Positions 7,561 to 17,113 of a stretch of 64,000 nt of DNA are shown here, piece by piece (positions within the stretch are counted from its first letter, which is position 1; the number at the start of each line of letters is the position of its first letter). The stretch is from JAAURB01 sp049647265. GTDB lineage: Bacteria; Cyanobacteriota; Cyanobacteriia; Cyanobacteriales; Microcoleaceae. The stretch is from the NCBI GenBank assembly GCA_049647265.1, contig JBARXJ010000058.1, forward strand, positions 62,001 to 126,000. The letters run 5' to 3'. The translations under genes were made by a program, and so were the position numbers. The notes below the pieces were generated by a model, which saw only the letters and a program-made list of their open reading frames with translations, was not told the DNA's origin and ran no database searches.

Positions 7561-8644
7561 GCATGACGACATGACATTCTCGGCAATTATGTATCCTGAC
7601 ACTCAAATCTTTAGGCACATCAGCCCCACATTCAGGGCAAAGTTGGCTACTATCTTTGGCATCAACTTGTGAAAAGTAAGTCCCAGTTTTGCGACAAACC
7701 CAATCCAAAATACTAAGGAATTGACCAGGTGCGCCGTCTAATACGTGCTTGGCAAGCATACCTCGACTCAAACCCAAAATATTTAAGTTTTCTGCAAATA
7801 TCATTCCAGCAGTACGACAAAGATGATGACTGGTTTTGTAATGAAAATCTTTTCGCTGATTGCCAATCCTTTCGTGCAACAAAGATATTTTTAGAACCAA
7901 TGCTTGATAAGATTTACTTCCTTTTTGTTTCTTGCTCAATCTGCGTTGCAGCCATTTAAGCTTGCTTTGAGATTGAATATAAAACCGAGGATTATCTATC
8001 AATTCACCTTGACTGGTGGCTACAAAACTGGAGATACCCCAATCAATACCCAATGGTTCACCATGTGGCATTGCTTCAGAAATAGAGATGTCAGACTGCA
8101 AAATCAGTTGAGCATACCAACCTGAAGCTTTCATCAAAACCCGAACTTGCTTGACAACAAAACTATCAGGAATAGCTCGATGCAAAACAATCGGCATTTT
8201 CCCAATTTTAGGGAGTTTTATTTGCCAACCAGTAATCGGGTTTGATTTGAACTGAGGAAATACAAACGAACGATAGCGACCAACTTTTTTGAAGCGTGGG
8301 AACCCAAACTGCCTTTCTTGTCTGATCTTGAATGCTCGGTCAAGTCTCTTGAGAGCATCTTGAAGCACTTGAGAATGAACAGCTTTGAACTCAGATATGT
8401 TTTTCTTAGCTTTTGTCAGTGCATTTTGCTGTTTGTAGTAATCGGGGTATGGCGAGTCCGCAGCAATAATATATTCCTGCCTGAGACTACACGCATCAAC
8501 CTTACACTTACGACTATTTATCCAGTCTTTTCGTTGTCGCAGTGCGTAATTATAGACACGGCGACATTGTTCGAGCCAAAAGAGCATCTTAGCTTCTTGG
8601 TCGAGATCTGGATGAATGCGGTATGTGTAAGTTTTACTTTCCAT
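7463..8644 (-). CDS. tnpB: TnpB RNA-guided DNA endonuclease, intact
   Basis: 393 residues, normal for TnpB. All three RuvC acidic residues are visible: Asp201 in GIDWGISS, Glu285 in FAENLNI and Asp364 in PRDVASGK. The zinc ribbon uses Cys336, Cys339, Cys354 and Cys357. The N-terminal helix-turn-helix-like part (LFWLEQCRRVYNYALRQR) is also present. The RuvC-III motif departs from the usual RDxNAA (here RDVASGKI), which could affect activity. Such proteins cleave the empty donor site under an RNA guide and help retain the element. ATG start at 8644. Confidence 0.9.
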   Translation of the reverse strand: MESKTYTYRIHPDLDQEAKMLFWLEQCRRVYNYALRQRKDWINSRKCKVDACSLRQEYIIAADSPYPDYYKQQNALTKAKKNISEFKAVHSQVLQDALKRLDRAFKIRQERQFGFPRFKKVGRYRSFVFPQFKSNPITGWQIKLPKIGKMPIVLHRAIPDSFVVKQVRVLMKASGWYAQLILQSDISISEAMPHGEPLGIDWGISSFVATSQGELIDNPRFYIQSQSKLKWLQRRLSKKQKGSKSYQALVLKISLLHERIGNQRKDFHYKTSHHLCRTAGMIFAENLNILGLSRGMLAKHVLDGAPGQFLSILDWVCRKTGTYFSQVDAKDSSQLCPECGADVPKDLSVRIHNCRECHVVMPRDVASGKIIVNRGIAAVEGLAVKLGVEEGFI

Positions 8645-9014
8645 AATTACATTCTAACAGACTTTGTTTATTTGTTAGAAAATTTGTTGAATTGCCAATT
8701 TTCAAGGCTATGCGCTTGGCTCCGCTACGCCATAATCTTTCAATTGGCTTGGGGTGTCCATGTATCGAACACGCAAATCTGCATATTATGGCGTGGGACT
8801 TATAGCCCCCCAAACCCCCCAACAGTTAAAAAATTGGGTGAGTTTCGCAACTTTCAGCAAATATAGTGTCAATATTAAGGGATGACCCGATACCCAATGT
8901 ATGGCTCAATCCTCTAACCAACAGTGACGCGATACGGCGTGATTGTAGAGGATTGAAATCTCTCAAATTTTGAGAAGATGCTATGCTGATTGACTGTGGA
9001 GCTAGACTCAATTC
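8645..9014. other. Intergenic region: left part of TnpB element and upstream region of the KaiB-like gene
   Basis: About 370 bases without a coding frame I can support. It contains a GCGCTTGGCTCCGCTACGCC segment near 8711, a short sequence type widely dispersed in cyanobacterial genomes, and a run of Cs near 8808. The left transposon boundary must lie here, but no copy of a recognisable left-end hairpin was found. Weak promoter-like A/T-rich DNA precedes 9015. Confidence 0.45.
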
Positions 9015-9821
9015 TTGAACCGTTCTCAACCTACATTTCCCCATTTATTTAAGGGAATTGCCCTGTTCACCCCAGGAGGAGATCTGATTTACTGCATCGA
9101 TCCCAGTAAACGTCGTCGATGGCATCTCCACTTATGTGTTGCGTTGCAAGAAATATTAAGTCTCTCAGAACCGCCTCATTTTTTAGTCCCTTGTTATACT
9201 GCTACTTTAGATCAGTGGCTAGACCCCAGGACACAAAAGATTCAACGCTCCGCAGAAGCTTATGCTCCCGTTTTACGATTTCAGCCGTTACTTAATGCGA
9301 TCTTTAACACAAAAGACTTAATTTGGCAACCGACCCATCAGCCAGAAGTGATTTGTAACCCGGTTATTCTCTCTACTTATTATCAACAATTTCCTCAACT
9401 TTGGGATAATCACGATCTAATTGTGCAACTCTACAAAGACGAAAAGTCTGGGCAGAGTTCGCCAAATTTAGTGACATCCACTTCACCATCCGTTGAAACC
9501 ACTACTTCACCCTCTCAACCGCAGGGTTATGTTTTACGGTTATATGTTTCAGGTCATAGTTTAGCCACATTACGCACCTTAGAGAAACTCCATCAACTGC
9601 TAGAACGTTCCTCTGAGTATCCCTACACCCTAAAAGTAATTGATGTCCTCAAACATCCCGAACTTGCCGAAACCGATCACATCTCTGCCACACCCACTTT
9701 AATTCGGATCTGGCCGAAACCAACCCGGCGACTCGTGGGAGAGTTCGATAATGCCAATACTATCTTACAATTACTTAGTTCGATCAACCCTGCATCGGAT
9801 AAAAATTCAATGTTTGATTAA
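9015..9821 (+). CDS. KaiB-domain protein with N-terminal extension
   Basis: 268 residues. Residues 171-254 form a KaiB (thioredoxin-fold) domain: YVLRLYVSGHSLATLRTL, then YTLKVIDVLKHPELAE, ATPTLIRIWPKPTRRLVGEF. The first 140 residues are a separate domain I cannot name, joined by a Ser/Thr-rich linker (145-170). KaiB binds KaiC in the circadian clock; this architecture is a KaiB relative, not the clock KaiB of about 100 residues, and its partner is unknown. The start is probably TTG at 9015, with GGAG about 13 bases upstream; no ATG occurs near. It is monocistronic, with no kaiA or kaiC in the window. Confidence 0.8.
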   Translation: MNRSQPTFPHLFKGIALFTPGGDLIYCIDPSKRRRWHLHLCVALQEILSLSEPPHFLVPCYTATLDQWLDPRTQKIQRSAEAYAPVLRFQPLLNAIFNTKDLIWQPTHQPEVICNPVILSTYYQQFPQLWDNHDLIVQLYKDEKSGQSSPNLVTSTSPSVETTTSPSQPQGYVLRLYVSGHSLATLRTLEKLHQLLERSSEYPYTLKVIDVLKHPELAETDHISATPTLIRIWPKPTRRLVGEFDNANTILQLLSSINPASDKNSMFD

Positions 9822-10146
9822 TTTTCATCGCCTGTGAAACGATAAAAGTGAGGAGTCAGTATTCAGTATTCGGCGAGTCAGGAGATAAACTATTGCGGTG
9901 CGAGCCTTTGCTTCGGAGATATGCCGATTTCCCGACTGACCTCATAAAAATATTATCTTACAACGAAAAAGTATTGCTATATTATATCTGGCTTGAACCA
10001 ATCGTCTTGATCGACAGTCATTACTATTTAAATATGGATTAATTTAGATTTAATCCACAAACATCCATAAATTAGGGTATGATTTCACTCAGTTTGTGTC
10101 TTCAATTGCCTTAATCTCCGTCTTTTGTGACCGATCAAAAACGCTG
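9822..10146. other. Intergenic region with short dispersed repeat DNA
   Basis: Contains GGAGTCAGTATTCAGTATTC (about 9851-9870) and GCGGTGCGAGCCTTTGCTTCGG-like DNA. Similar low-complexity GACTCC-rich text recurs at 16975-17040, a type of filler repeat seen in filamentous cyanobacteria. A 64-codon frame here has no family resemblance and is not called. The promoter of the tamB-like gene probably lies in the A/T-rich part after 10040. Confidence 0.45.
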
Positions 10147-13100
10147 ATGACAAATTCTCCTATCAACAATGAACCTAATCCTCGCCGTCGCCATCGCTTA
10201 CGACGGGTGTTAATTTGGGGAGGTATTGGACTCGGTGTTGCCTCTTTGGGGACTTGGTTTGCAGCGGCTTGGTTTATTCGCAATAGACTAGCGCCAATTG
10301 TTGCGGGTCAATTAAGCAATTTACTTCAACGTCCGGTCGAAGTCGGACAAATTCAACCCTTTACTTTTACCGACCCGACAACCATTCGGGTGGGTCCTTC
10401 TACTATTCCACCCACTGCAACAAACCCGAATAATGCCTCAGTTGAAGGGATTAATATTCGCTTATCAGTATTACCTTTATTATTACAACAAACGGTTAAT
10501 GTTGATGTTGATTTAATGGGTTTGAATGCTTATTTAGAAGAAGGGTCTGATGGGGGGTGGATTCGGACAGAATTAAAACAATCAGACGGAGAGTCACCGA
10601 TTCAGTTGAATTACGGTGCGATTAATATTAATGCGGCTGATGCGAATGTTGATTTACAACCTTATACGAAAGATAATTCGGGTGAATTAATTTCTTTAGA
10701 TGTTAATCAATTGGGTCTTAATTTAGCCGATAATAATCAAAATATTACGGCAAGTATTGATACGCTTTTAGAGGAAGGCGGAGAAGTTGAGGGAGAAGTT
10801 AAAGTTGCTTTAGAACCCAAAGATTTACAAATTAAAGTTAAAGCGGATCGTGTTAATTTAGATCAGTTTTCGGGTTTATTAAAAGATGAAGGGGTAATAT
10901 TTGAAGCGGGAGAAGTTACGGCGAATTTGGATAGTCGATTTAATGATGGTTATCAGTTTTCAACTCTTCGAGGCACTCTGAATTTAGATGAGGTTAAAGC
11001 CGATATTGAAGATTTAGAAAAACCACTACGTTCTGTGGATGGACAGCTTCAATTTTCCGGCAGACGAGCAACGATTCAAAACTTAACGGGTGGGTTAGGA
11101 GATGTAGCGGCTGAGGTGAATGGTACAGTAGACGTAAGCACTGAACCAGAATTTAATTTATCAAAAACTGAGTTAAATTTAGATATTGATATTCTGCCGA
11201 TTCCAATTTCTAGTTTAATTGAAACTGCCGGATCTTTTCAAGCAGAACCGATTACGTTGCCGATTCCTATTTCTGGGGAAGTTGAGGCTAATTTTAATGT
11301 TACAAGAACTTTAGCAAATCCTCAAGTTTCAGCTATTATTGCCACAACACAGCCGACACAAGTTGATCGAGTTTTATTTGATAATATTGCAACAGAATTT
11401 ACAGCCACAACTGAATTAACGGAAGAGTTTCAATTAAAATCAGATCCGATTATTGCTATCGAGAGTCTTGAAATTAATCCCAGTTTTGGCGGAGAAATTA
11501 CAGGAGAGGGAAATATAGAATTAACAGGATTAAAACAGCTTGTTTCTCAAGATGATTCGACACAAACTTCAAACGAAGATGCAGATAATCCGTTTAATCC
11601 GGATATTCAATTTGATTTGAATGTGAATCAGATACCCGGAGATTCATTACTTCGGACTTATGGCGTTTCGCCGCAATTTCGCATCGGGAATTTATCAGCA
11701 GATGTGGCAGTGGATGGAAATGTGGCAGAATTAGAAGCGGATGCCAGTTTTAATTTACCCTCGGCATCTTATCCGATTTCTGGAGTTGCAAATTTAGCCA
11801 ATAATCAACTCAATTCGACTGTGGAAATTGCCGAAGGAACGGTTGATATTACGGCAGCTAAACAGCAACAGAATTTTACTGCTAATATTGATGCGAATAA
11901 TTTGGCGTTGACACCGTTAGTCACATTGGGTTTACCGTTTTCTGGTTTATCCGATTCGGTTAAAACTCAAATTGCTAATATTAATTTAAATGATGGTCGT
12001 CTGAATTTAGAGGCAGATGTTTCTGGTTCTTTAGATAATCTCAATCCTAATACTTTAAATGTCGATAGTGATGTACAAGTGAGTTTGGGCGATCGCAATA
12101 TTACGGCAAATGCTCAACTCAACCAAGGGGATATTAATGCCAATTACAATACTGATGCATTACCGTTAAATCGATTAATTGATGCGGGGTTACCTTTCGC
12201 TAATCTTGACCCCCAAACGGCGACTAAAATACAAGCTTTGGATGTTCGTAACGGGACATTGACCTCGCAAGGCACGATAATCGGCAATCTTAGCAGTTTG
12301 GATAATATTTTAGCAGAGGCAGGAGCAGAAGTCAACTTAGGCAATTTAGGGGGAATAATTACGGCTGAAACTCAACTTGAACAAGGCGCATTTCAAGCCA
12401 ATGTTAATACTAATTCTATTCCACTCAACCCTTTAATTGATGCGGGTTTACCCTGGGCTAATCTATCTCCAGAAGTGGCGACACAGGTACAAAGCCTAAA
12501 CCTACGCAATGGTAGCATTCAAGCCAGAGGAAATATTATTGGTAATTTAGATAATATAACCGACGCTTCTGGGGATATTCAAGCACAAGTTAATTTAGGT
12601 AATTTAGGCGGAATGATTAATGCCGAGAGTGAAATTAATCAAGGGAATTTCATTGCTAATGTAGAGGCTAATTCTGTTGCACTTCAACCGTTAATTAATG
12701 CGGGGTTACCCATCGCAAATCTTTCTCCCGACTTAGATAGGGAAATTCGGGCATTAGATTTGAGAAATGGCAGCTTACAAGCGATCGCCACCGCTAACGG
12801 AAATTTAGCCAATTTAACCCCGAGTGGTATTCGCGCCACCCTTGACAGTACGGTTAATTTAGGCAATCAAGGCGGTCTTGTCACGGCAACAGGCAGCGCG
12901 GAAGCAGGACAATGGCAAGCCAGAGTCGAAGGGGATCAAATCGCTTTAAATCGGTTTTCTCAGTTAGTGGAATCTCAAACCCGTGATGCTGCCCCTTCGA
13001 TATTGACTCAAGCCGAAAATCTGCCGTTATTACGGGGATTACTGAATACAGAATTACAAGCGAATGGTTCATTATCTAATTTCAATCCAGCAACGATTGA

Positions 13101-16100
13101 GGGGGCAGCCAATTTACGATTAACAGAATTACCAATTTTACGACAACCGTTTGAAGCAATTGCTCGGTGGAATGGAGAACAAATTAATATCCAAAAAGCA
13201 GAAACAGAACCATTTAGTACATCGGGAACGATTGCTTTAAATCTGCAAGGTAGCGGTGTTCCACAACTCGGAAATCTCAATTTAGATGTAAGGGTTTCTG
13301 AGTTTGATTTTCAGTCTCCTTTAGCCCAAAGATTGTTATCTGCTTTACCTCAAGAAGTGATGGCAGATGACGGTCAAACAATTGCAGGTGCGATTAGTTT
13401 TGATGGTAAAGTAACAGGTTCATTGCCGAATTTAAATGTAGATGGAGACATTCGCTTAGAGAATTTTGCATTGCGAGAATTAGTTTTCGACCCTATTTTA
13501 ACGGGAGACATTCAGGCGCAACTCGGCGGAGGAATTAGTTTAGATTTAGCCGGACAACAAGATAATATTGAATTGGTATTAAACGAGCAATATTTACCCG
13601 TTTCTTTTCTATTACAAAGAGGAGAAATAATCGCGCGCGGTCAAACGCAAGGCAATGATTTAATTGTAGATATTGAACAATTTCCTTTAGGGGCTTTAGG
13701 ACTCGCCCCGTTAGCTTCTCAAGGTATTGGTTCATTAAAAGGAAAAACTTCGGCAAATTTAGTTATTTCAGATTTACCCACTTTAGATCCCAATCAAATT
13801 GATGTTGTCGGTACGATTAATATTGAAAATCCAGCCTTGGGATATATTAATCTCGAACAATTTCAAACCGATATTAGTTATGTGAATGGTTTAGCCGAAA
13901 TTAATCAAGGGATATTACAACTTGCTCGAATAGAAGAGGGAGTTGTGTTACCCGGTGAAACAGAAATCCTGATTTCGGCAACTGCTAACGTTGAAGAAAT
14001 ATTAGGAGACTTACAAAGTGGTGTGGCTTTATTTTCTGAGACGAATACTGAAGCAAATACTGATATTCCACCTCAATTTACCGTCAATATTGATATTCCC
14101 AACGGACAATTACAAGAAGTCTTAACCACTTTAGAATTATATCGATTAGAAGATTTAGGTCGAGGTATTCAGCCACCGATTTATGCTCCAGCCAAAGCCG
14201 TTCAACCGCTTAAAGTCGGGTTTGATAATGATGAAACCGTTACTCTACTCCAACAATTACGCCGTCTAGCAGAAATTCAAGCCTTAATTCAACAGCAAGA
14301 AGAAGTAGCAGAAGAAGGTTTACCCTTACCTCCTTTAAAAGAAGTAGAAGGAACATTTATTGCCTCATTATCCGCACAAGGATCATTGACATCGGGAATT
14401 ACAGCAGAAGCAAATATTGATAATCAAGGAAATTGGCAATGGGGAGACTTAACCGCCGATAATTTTGTATTGGATGCAATTTTCCAAGATAATGTATTAC
14501 GCATCGAACCGATACTTTTAACCGCAGATGAAACATTATATGATTTTCGAGGACAACTCGATTTAACAACACAAAAACCCTCCGGGCAATTTGAAGTTAA
14601 AAATCTTAGCCTGACTGCTATTGAACGTTATTATGATGTTCCAGGAATTGATTTAGCGGGTGACTTTAATTTAACTGCGTTTATTAGCGGCAGTATCAAA
14701 GATCCGCAGGTGACCGGAGAATTTAATTTAGCAGATGGTTTGATTAATAATGAAGAAATAGAAGAAGCTAGAGGAAGTTTTACTTACAATGAAGCCATAT
14801 TCAGATTAGGGGGAGATTTCTTTGTTGCAGAAACAGCAGAAAATCCGATTACTTATCAAGCTAAAATTCCCTATCGCTTGCCTTTTGCTGAAGTCAACCC
14901 CAGCAGCAATGAATTATTGGCAGAATTAGAGATTCAAGATGAAGGGTTTAAAATCATTAATGTACTTAATCCAGAAATAGACTGGGTTGAAGGAAAAGGA
15001 GACTTAGACTTAAAAATAGAAGGACAGCTTTTGCAAAATAATAATGGTGAAATTGATTTTATCAATAGCCGAATTATTCCCATGGGTTCGTTAAGTTTAC
15101 AAGATGTTGTTTTAGAAGCAAACAGTTTAGAACAATCGATTGTTGATTTAGGAGGAAAAGCAGAATTTCGCAATAATTTAATTCAGGTGGGAGAAGTTGT
15201 AACCGTTCAAGGTAAAGAAACAATTAAAGGAATTCAAGGTCAATTACAAGGTGAAAATGGAACCGGAACATTTGAGTTAGCCGGAATATTACCTCTATTT
15301 CCCAAAGATCAAGTTAATCCAGATGAACCCACTTTAAATAACTCCTTACAGTTAGCCCTAACCAGCCTAGATTTGAACGTAGACGAACTGTACGAAGGTT
15401 TGGCGGAGGGGAACATTATCGTCACGAGAGCTGCCTTAGAACCGAATATTGGCGGGTTTATCGCTATTTCTCAAGCCGTGGTAACCCTACCGAGTGGCGG
15501 AGGTGGAGATGGCGGTGGCGGAAACGGTGCAGGTGGCGGTGGTTTATCTCAAATTCCTATTGATATTGGTTTAAATGATTTTAAAATTAGTTTAGGAGAA
15601 AATGTCCGCATTCAATCTGCACCTGTCGGTCAATTATTTGATGCACCGATATTAGATATTGGTACAGAAGGAACAATTACAGTCAACGGAGATTTAGATT
15701 CTATAGATAGTATTCGTCCAGAGGGAGAAATTGTATTAACAGGGGGTGCAATTGATTTGTATACTAATCGATTTACCTTTGATAAAGGGTATCCACAACG
15801 GGCTATTTTTTCCCCCGAACAAGGACTTGAACCGACGATAGATGTTCGTTTGGTAACGAAAGTAACAGAAACAAATCGTGCCATTAATCCGCCTTCTGCA
15901 ATCTTCCCAGAAGAACAAAATATCCCGAGTCCGGCACGGTTTGGAACCGTTAGAACCATTCGAGTCATTGCAACCGCTAAAGGCCCTGCTTCTCAATTAA
16001 ATGATATCGTTGAATTAAAAAGTTCTCCGCCCCGTTCAGATACTCAACTGATTGCTTTATTGGGAGGGAGTGTAATTGAAGGAGTTACAGGGGATAGTAC

Positions 16101-16428
16101 TTTATTGCTGGCGAATTTAGCCAGTGCTGAAATTTTCAATGAAGTTCAACGGGCTGTCACTAAAGCAACCGGCTTAAATGAATTTCGTCTGTATCCAGCT
16201 AGACTAGAAGATAATAGTTCAAGTGGGGCTTCTGCTTTGGGACTCGGATTAGAAATTGGTTTAGATATTACAGATAATGTTTCTGCTAGTTTAACTCGCG
16301 TTTTAGCTGGCGGTCAACCCACTCGTTTAGGGGTCAATTATCGGGTGAATGACGAGTTATTATTACGGGGAGAAACCGATTTTCAAAATAGTAGTGTAAT
16401 TCGGTTTGAGTATGAAGTTCGGTTTTAA
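10147..16428 (+). CDS. TamB/DUF490-domain translocation and assembly-like protein
   Basis: A very large protein (2093 residues from this start). After an Arg-rich segment comes one signal-anchor helix (about VLIWGGIGLGVASLGTWFAAAWF), then some 2000 residues of beta-rich, Asn/Asp/Leu-rich sequence and a C-terminal TamB domain ending in FEYEVRF. TamB/AsmA-like proteins form long periplasmic grooves linking inner and outer membranes, for lipid transport or outer-membrane protein assembly; plants have TIC236 as relative. There is an internal 86-residue repeat set and a Gly-rich stretch near 15500. A GTG at 10096 would add 17 residues, but the ATG at 10147 gives a better N-terminus. Monocistronic. 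Confidence 0.85.
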   Translation: MTNSPINNEPNPRRRHRLRRVLIWGGIGLGVASLGTWFAAAWFIRNRLAPIVAGQLSNLLQRPVEVGQIQPFTFTDPTTIRVGPSTIPPTATNPNNASVEGINIRLSVLPLLLQQTVNVDVDLMGLNAYLEEGSDGGWIRTELKQSDGESPIQLNYGAININAADANVDLQPYTKDNSGELISLDVNQLGLNLADNNQNITASIDTLLEEGGEVEGEVKVALEPKDLQIKVKADRVNLDQFSGLLKDEGVIFEAGEVTANLDSRFNDGYQFSTLRGTLNLDEVKADIEDLEKPLRSVDGQLQFSGRRATIQNLTGGLGDVAAEVNGTVDVSTEPEFNLSKTELNLDIDILPIPISSLIETAGSFQAEPITLPIPISGEVEANFNVTRTLANPQVSAIIATTQPTQVDRVLFDNIATEFTATTELTEEFQLKSDPIIAIESLEINPSFGGEITGEGNIELTGLKQLVSQDDSTQTSNEDADNPFNPDIQFDLNVNQIPGDSLLRTYGVSPQFRIGNLSADVAVDGNVAELEADASFNLPSASYPISGVANLANNQLNSTVEIAEGTVDITAAKQQQNFTANIDANNLALTPLVTLGLPFSGLSDSVKTQIANINLNDGRLNLEADVSGSLDNLNPNTLNVDSDVQVSLGDRNITANAQLNQGDINANYNTDALPLNRLIDAGLPFANLDPQTATKIQALDVRNGTLTSQGTIIGNLSSLDNILAEAGAEVNLGNLGGIITAETQLEQGAFQANVNTNSIPLNPLIDAGLPWANLSPEVATQVQSLNLRNGSIQARGNIIGNLDNITDASGDIQAQVNLGNLGGMINAESEINQGNFIANVEANSVALQPLINAGLPIANLSPDLDREIRALDLRNGSLQAIATANGNLANLTPSGIRATLDSTVNLGNQGGLVTATGSAEAGQWQARVEGDQIALNRFSQLVESQTRDAAPSILTQAENLPLLRGLLNTELQANGSLSNFNPATIEGAANLRLTELPILRQPFEAIARWNGEQINIQKAETEPFSTSGTIALNLQGSGVPQLGNLNLDVRVSEFDFQSPLAQRLLSALPQEVMADDGQTIAGAISFDGKVTGSLPNLNVDGDIRLENFALRELVFDPILTGDIQAQLGGGISLDLAGQQDNIELVLNEQYLPVSFLLQRGEIIARGQTQGNDLIVDIEQFPLGALGLAPLASQGIGSLKGKTSANLVISDLPTLDPNQIDVVGTINIENPALGYINLEQFQTDISYVNGLAEINQGILQLARIEEGVVLPGETEILISATANVEEILGDLQSGVALFSETNTEANTDIPPQFTVNIDIPNGQLQEVLTTLELYRLEDLGRGIQPPIYAPAKAVQPLKVGFDNDETVTLLQQLRRLAEIQALIQQQEEVAEEGLPLPPLKEVEGTFIASLSAQGSLTSGITAEANIDNQGNWQWGDLTADNFVLDAIFQDNVLRIEPILLTADETLYDFRGQLDLTTQKPSGQFEVKNLSLTAIERYYDVPGIDLAGDFNLTAFISGSIKDPQVTGEFNLADGLINNEEIEEARGSFTYNEAIFRLGGDFFVAETAENPITYQAKIPYRLPFAEVNPSSNELLAELEIQDEGFKIINVLNPEIDWVEGKGDLDLKIEGQLLQNNNGEIDFINSRIIPMGSLSLQDVVLEANSLEQSIVDLGGKAEFRNNLIQVGEVVTVQGKETIKGIQGQLQGENGTGTFELAGILPLFPKDQVNPDEPTLNNSLQLALTSLDLNVDELYEGLAEGNIIVTRAALEPNIGGFIAISQAVVTLPSGGGGDGGGGNGAGGGGLSQIPIDIGLNDFKISLGENVRIQSAPVGQLFDAPILDIGTEGTITVNGDLDSIDSIRPEGEIVLTGGAIDLYTNRFTFDKGYPQRAIFSPEQGLEPTIDVRLVTKVTETNRAINPPSAIFPEEQNIPSPARFGTVRTIRVIATAKGPASQLNDIVELKSSPPRSDTQLIALLGGSVIEGVTGDSTLLLANLASAEIFNEVQRAVTKATGLNEFRLYPARLEDNSSSGASALGLGLEIGLDITDNVSASLTRVLAGGQPTRLGVNYRVNDELLLRGETDFQNSSVIRFEYEVRF
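11890..12921 (+). repeat. Four 258-bp internal repeats of the TamB-like gene
   Basis: Repeat units start at 11890, 12148, 12406 and 12664, each exactly 258 bases (86 codons) apart. Shared text includes PLxxAGLPxANLSP, a NGSLQA-like turn, and VNLGNLGG. The copies have diverged in DNA but keep their length, as expected for stacked beta-groove repeats. Confidence 0.8.
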
Positions 16429-16481
16429 GCAGTGTGATTATAGCAAAAGTCACGCCCCTGTTCCCCCGCCACGCCCGCCAC

Positions 16482-16504
16482 GTAGGGGCGCATTGCATGC
16501 GCCC
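16482..16504 (-). repeat. 23-bp dispersed repeat, copy 1 (inverted to copy at 21828)
   Basis: GGGCGCATGCAATGCGCCCCTAC read on the minus strand. The same 23 bases occur on the plus strand at 21828-21850, and both copies share flanking text (CAGTATCGGGCG on one side and GCGGGCGTG on the other). It is itself nearly palindromic around GCATGCAATGC. Intergenic in both places. Confidence 0.85.
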
Positions 16505-16556
16505 ATTCACGCCCATTGCATACGCCCGTACACGCCCGATACTGAGTCTAAGAAAA

Positions 16557-16919
16557 ATGAAAATTAGCCAATTTTTACATAGTGCAATTCTTGTTTCTGA
16601 TTTAGATAAATCTAATTATTTTTATGGTAAAATTTTAAATTTAAAACAAATAGAACGTTCTTTAACTTTTGCTGGCATATGGTATCAAGTAGGAGAGTTT
16701 CAACTTCATATAATAGCAGCAAATCAAGTTACTTTAGATACAGTAGATGAGGAAAAGTGGGGACGAAATCGGCATTTAGCTTTTTTAATAGAAGATATTG
16801 AACCCGCAAAGCAACGTTTAACTGATTATCATTATCCCTTTCAAATGAGTTCATCCGGTCGTGCGGCTTTATTTGTTAAAGATCCAGATGGAAATATTAT
16901 TGAGTTAAATCAAGCTTGA
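16557..16919 (+). CDS. VOC (glyoxalase/bleomycin-resistance/dioxygenase) family protein
   Basis: 120 residues from the ATG at 16557. It shows a VOC fold pattern: HSAILVSDLDKSNYFYGKIL at the start and ALFVKDPDGNIIELNQ at the end, with the metal-site-like His8 and Glu near the C-terminus. A longer frame begins at 16434, but its extra 41 codons run through the dispersed repeat DNA and are not protein-like. VOC proteins are metal-dependent lyases, isomerases or dioxygenases; the substrate is unknown. Stands alone between the TamB-like and recombinase-like genes. Confidence 0.75.
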   Translation: MKISQFLHSAILVSDLDKSNYFYGKILNLKQIERSLTFAGIWYQVGEFQLHIIAANQVTLDTVDEEKWGRNRHLAFLIEDIEPAKQRLTDYHYPFQMSSSGRAALFVKDPDGNIIELNQA

Positions 16920-17113
16920 TTTTTATCTTCATCTTAATAAGATATAGCAAACAATCTAAGTTGTAAAAAAATCTTTTCGTCCTAGCGGTGCGACCCTACT
17001 ACTGACTCCTGACTCGCAGACTCGCAGACTCGCTGACTCCTTGAGAGATAACTCCTAAATTCTCACGAATCATTTATTATTGCTATAGTGAATATTTGAA
17101 TATAATTTTAGGG

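Larger units (their letters stand above)
7354..8700 (-). mobile_element. Complete tnpB-only (IS1341-like) element
   Basis: The element consists of a full-length tnpB (minus strand) and a right end with the hairpin at 7363-7396 ending in GGGAGTATGTCA (read on the minus strand), the same 12 bases as at the first element. The right end lies eight bases after the pilT stop codon. The left end could not be fixed; it lies upstream of the tnpB start at 8644, and 8700 is only a nominal limit. No tnpA gene is present, so movement would need a TnpA supplied elsewhere. Confidence 0.75.

Noticed and set aside
9848..10042. 64-codon plus-strand frame
   Set aside because: It runs through low-complexity GTATTCAGTATTCGG-type repeat DNA, has no ribosome site and no protein-like composition.
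10096..10146. GTG at 10096 as the start of the TamB-like gene
   Set aside because: The added 17 residues (MSSIALISVF and so on) are not signal-like, while ATG at 10147 gives the Arg-rich anchor start.
15630..15968. Minus-strand frames over the TamB-like gene
   Set aside because: Shadow of the coding strand; no conserved motif, while the plus strand has clear TamB features.
16434..16556. N-terminal extension of the VOC gene
   Set aside because: It is translated from the dispersed repeat GTAGGGGCGCATTG and lacks family similarity; the VOC fold starts right after the ATG at 16557.
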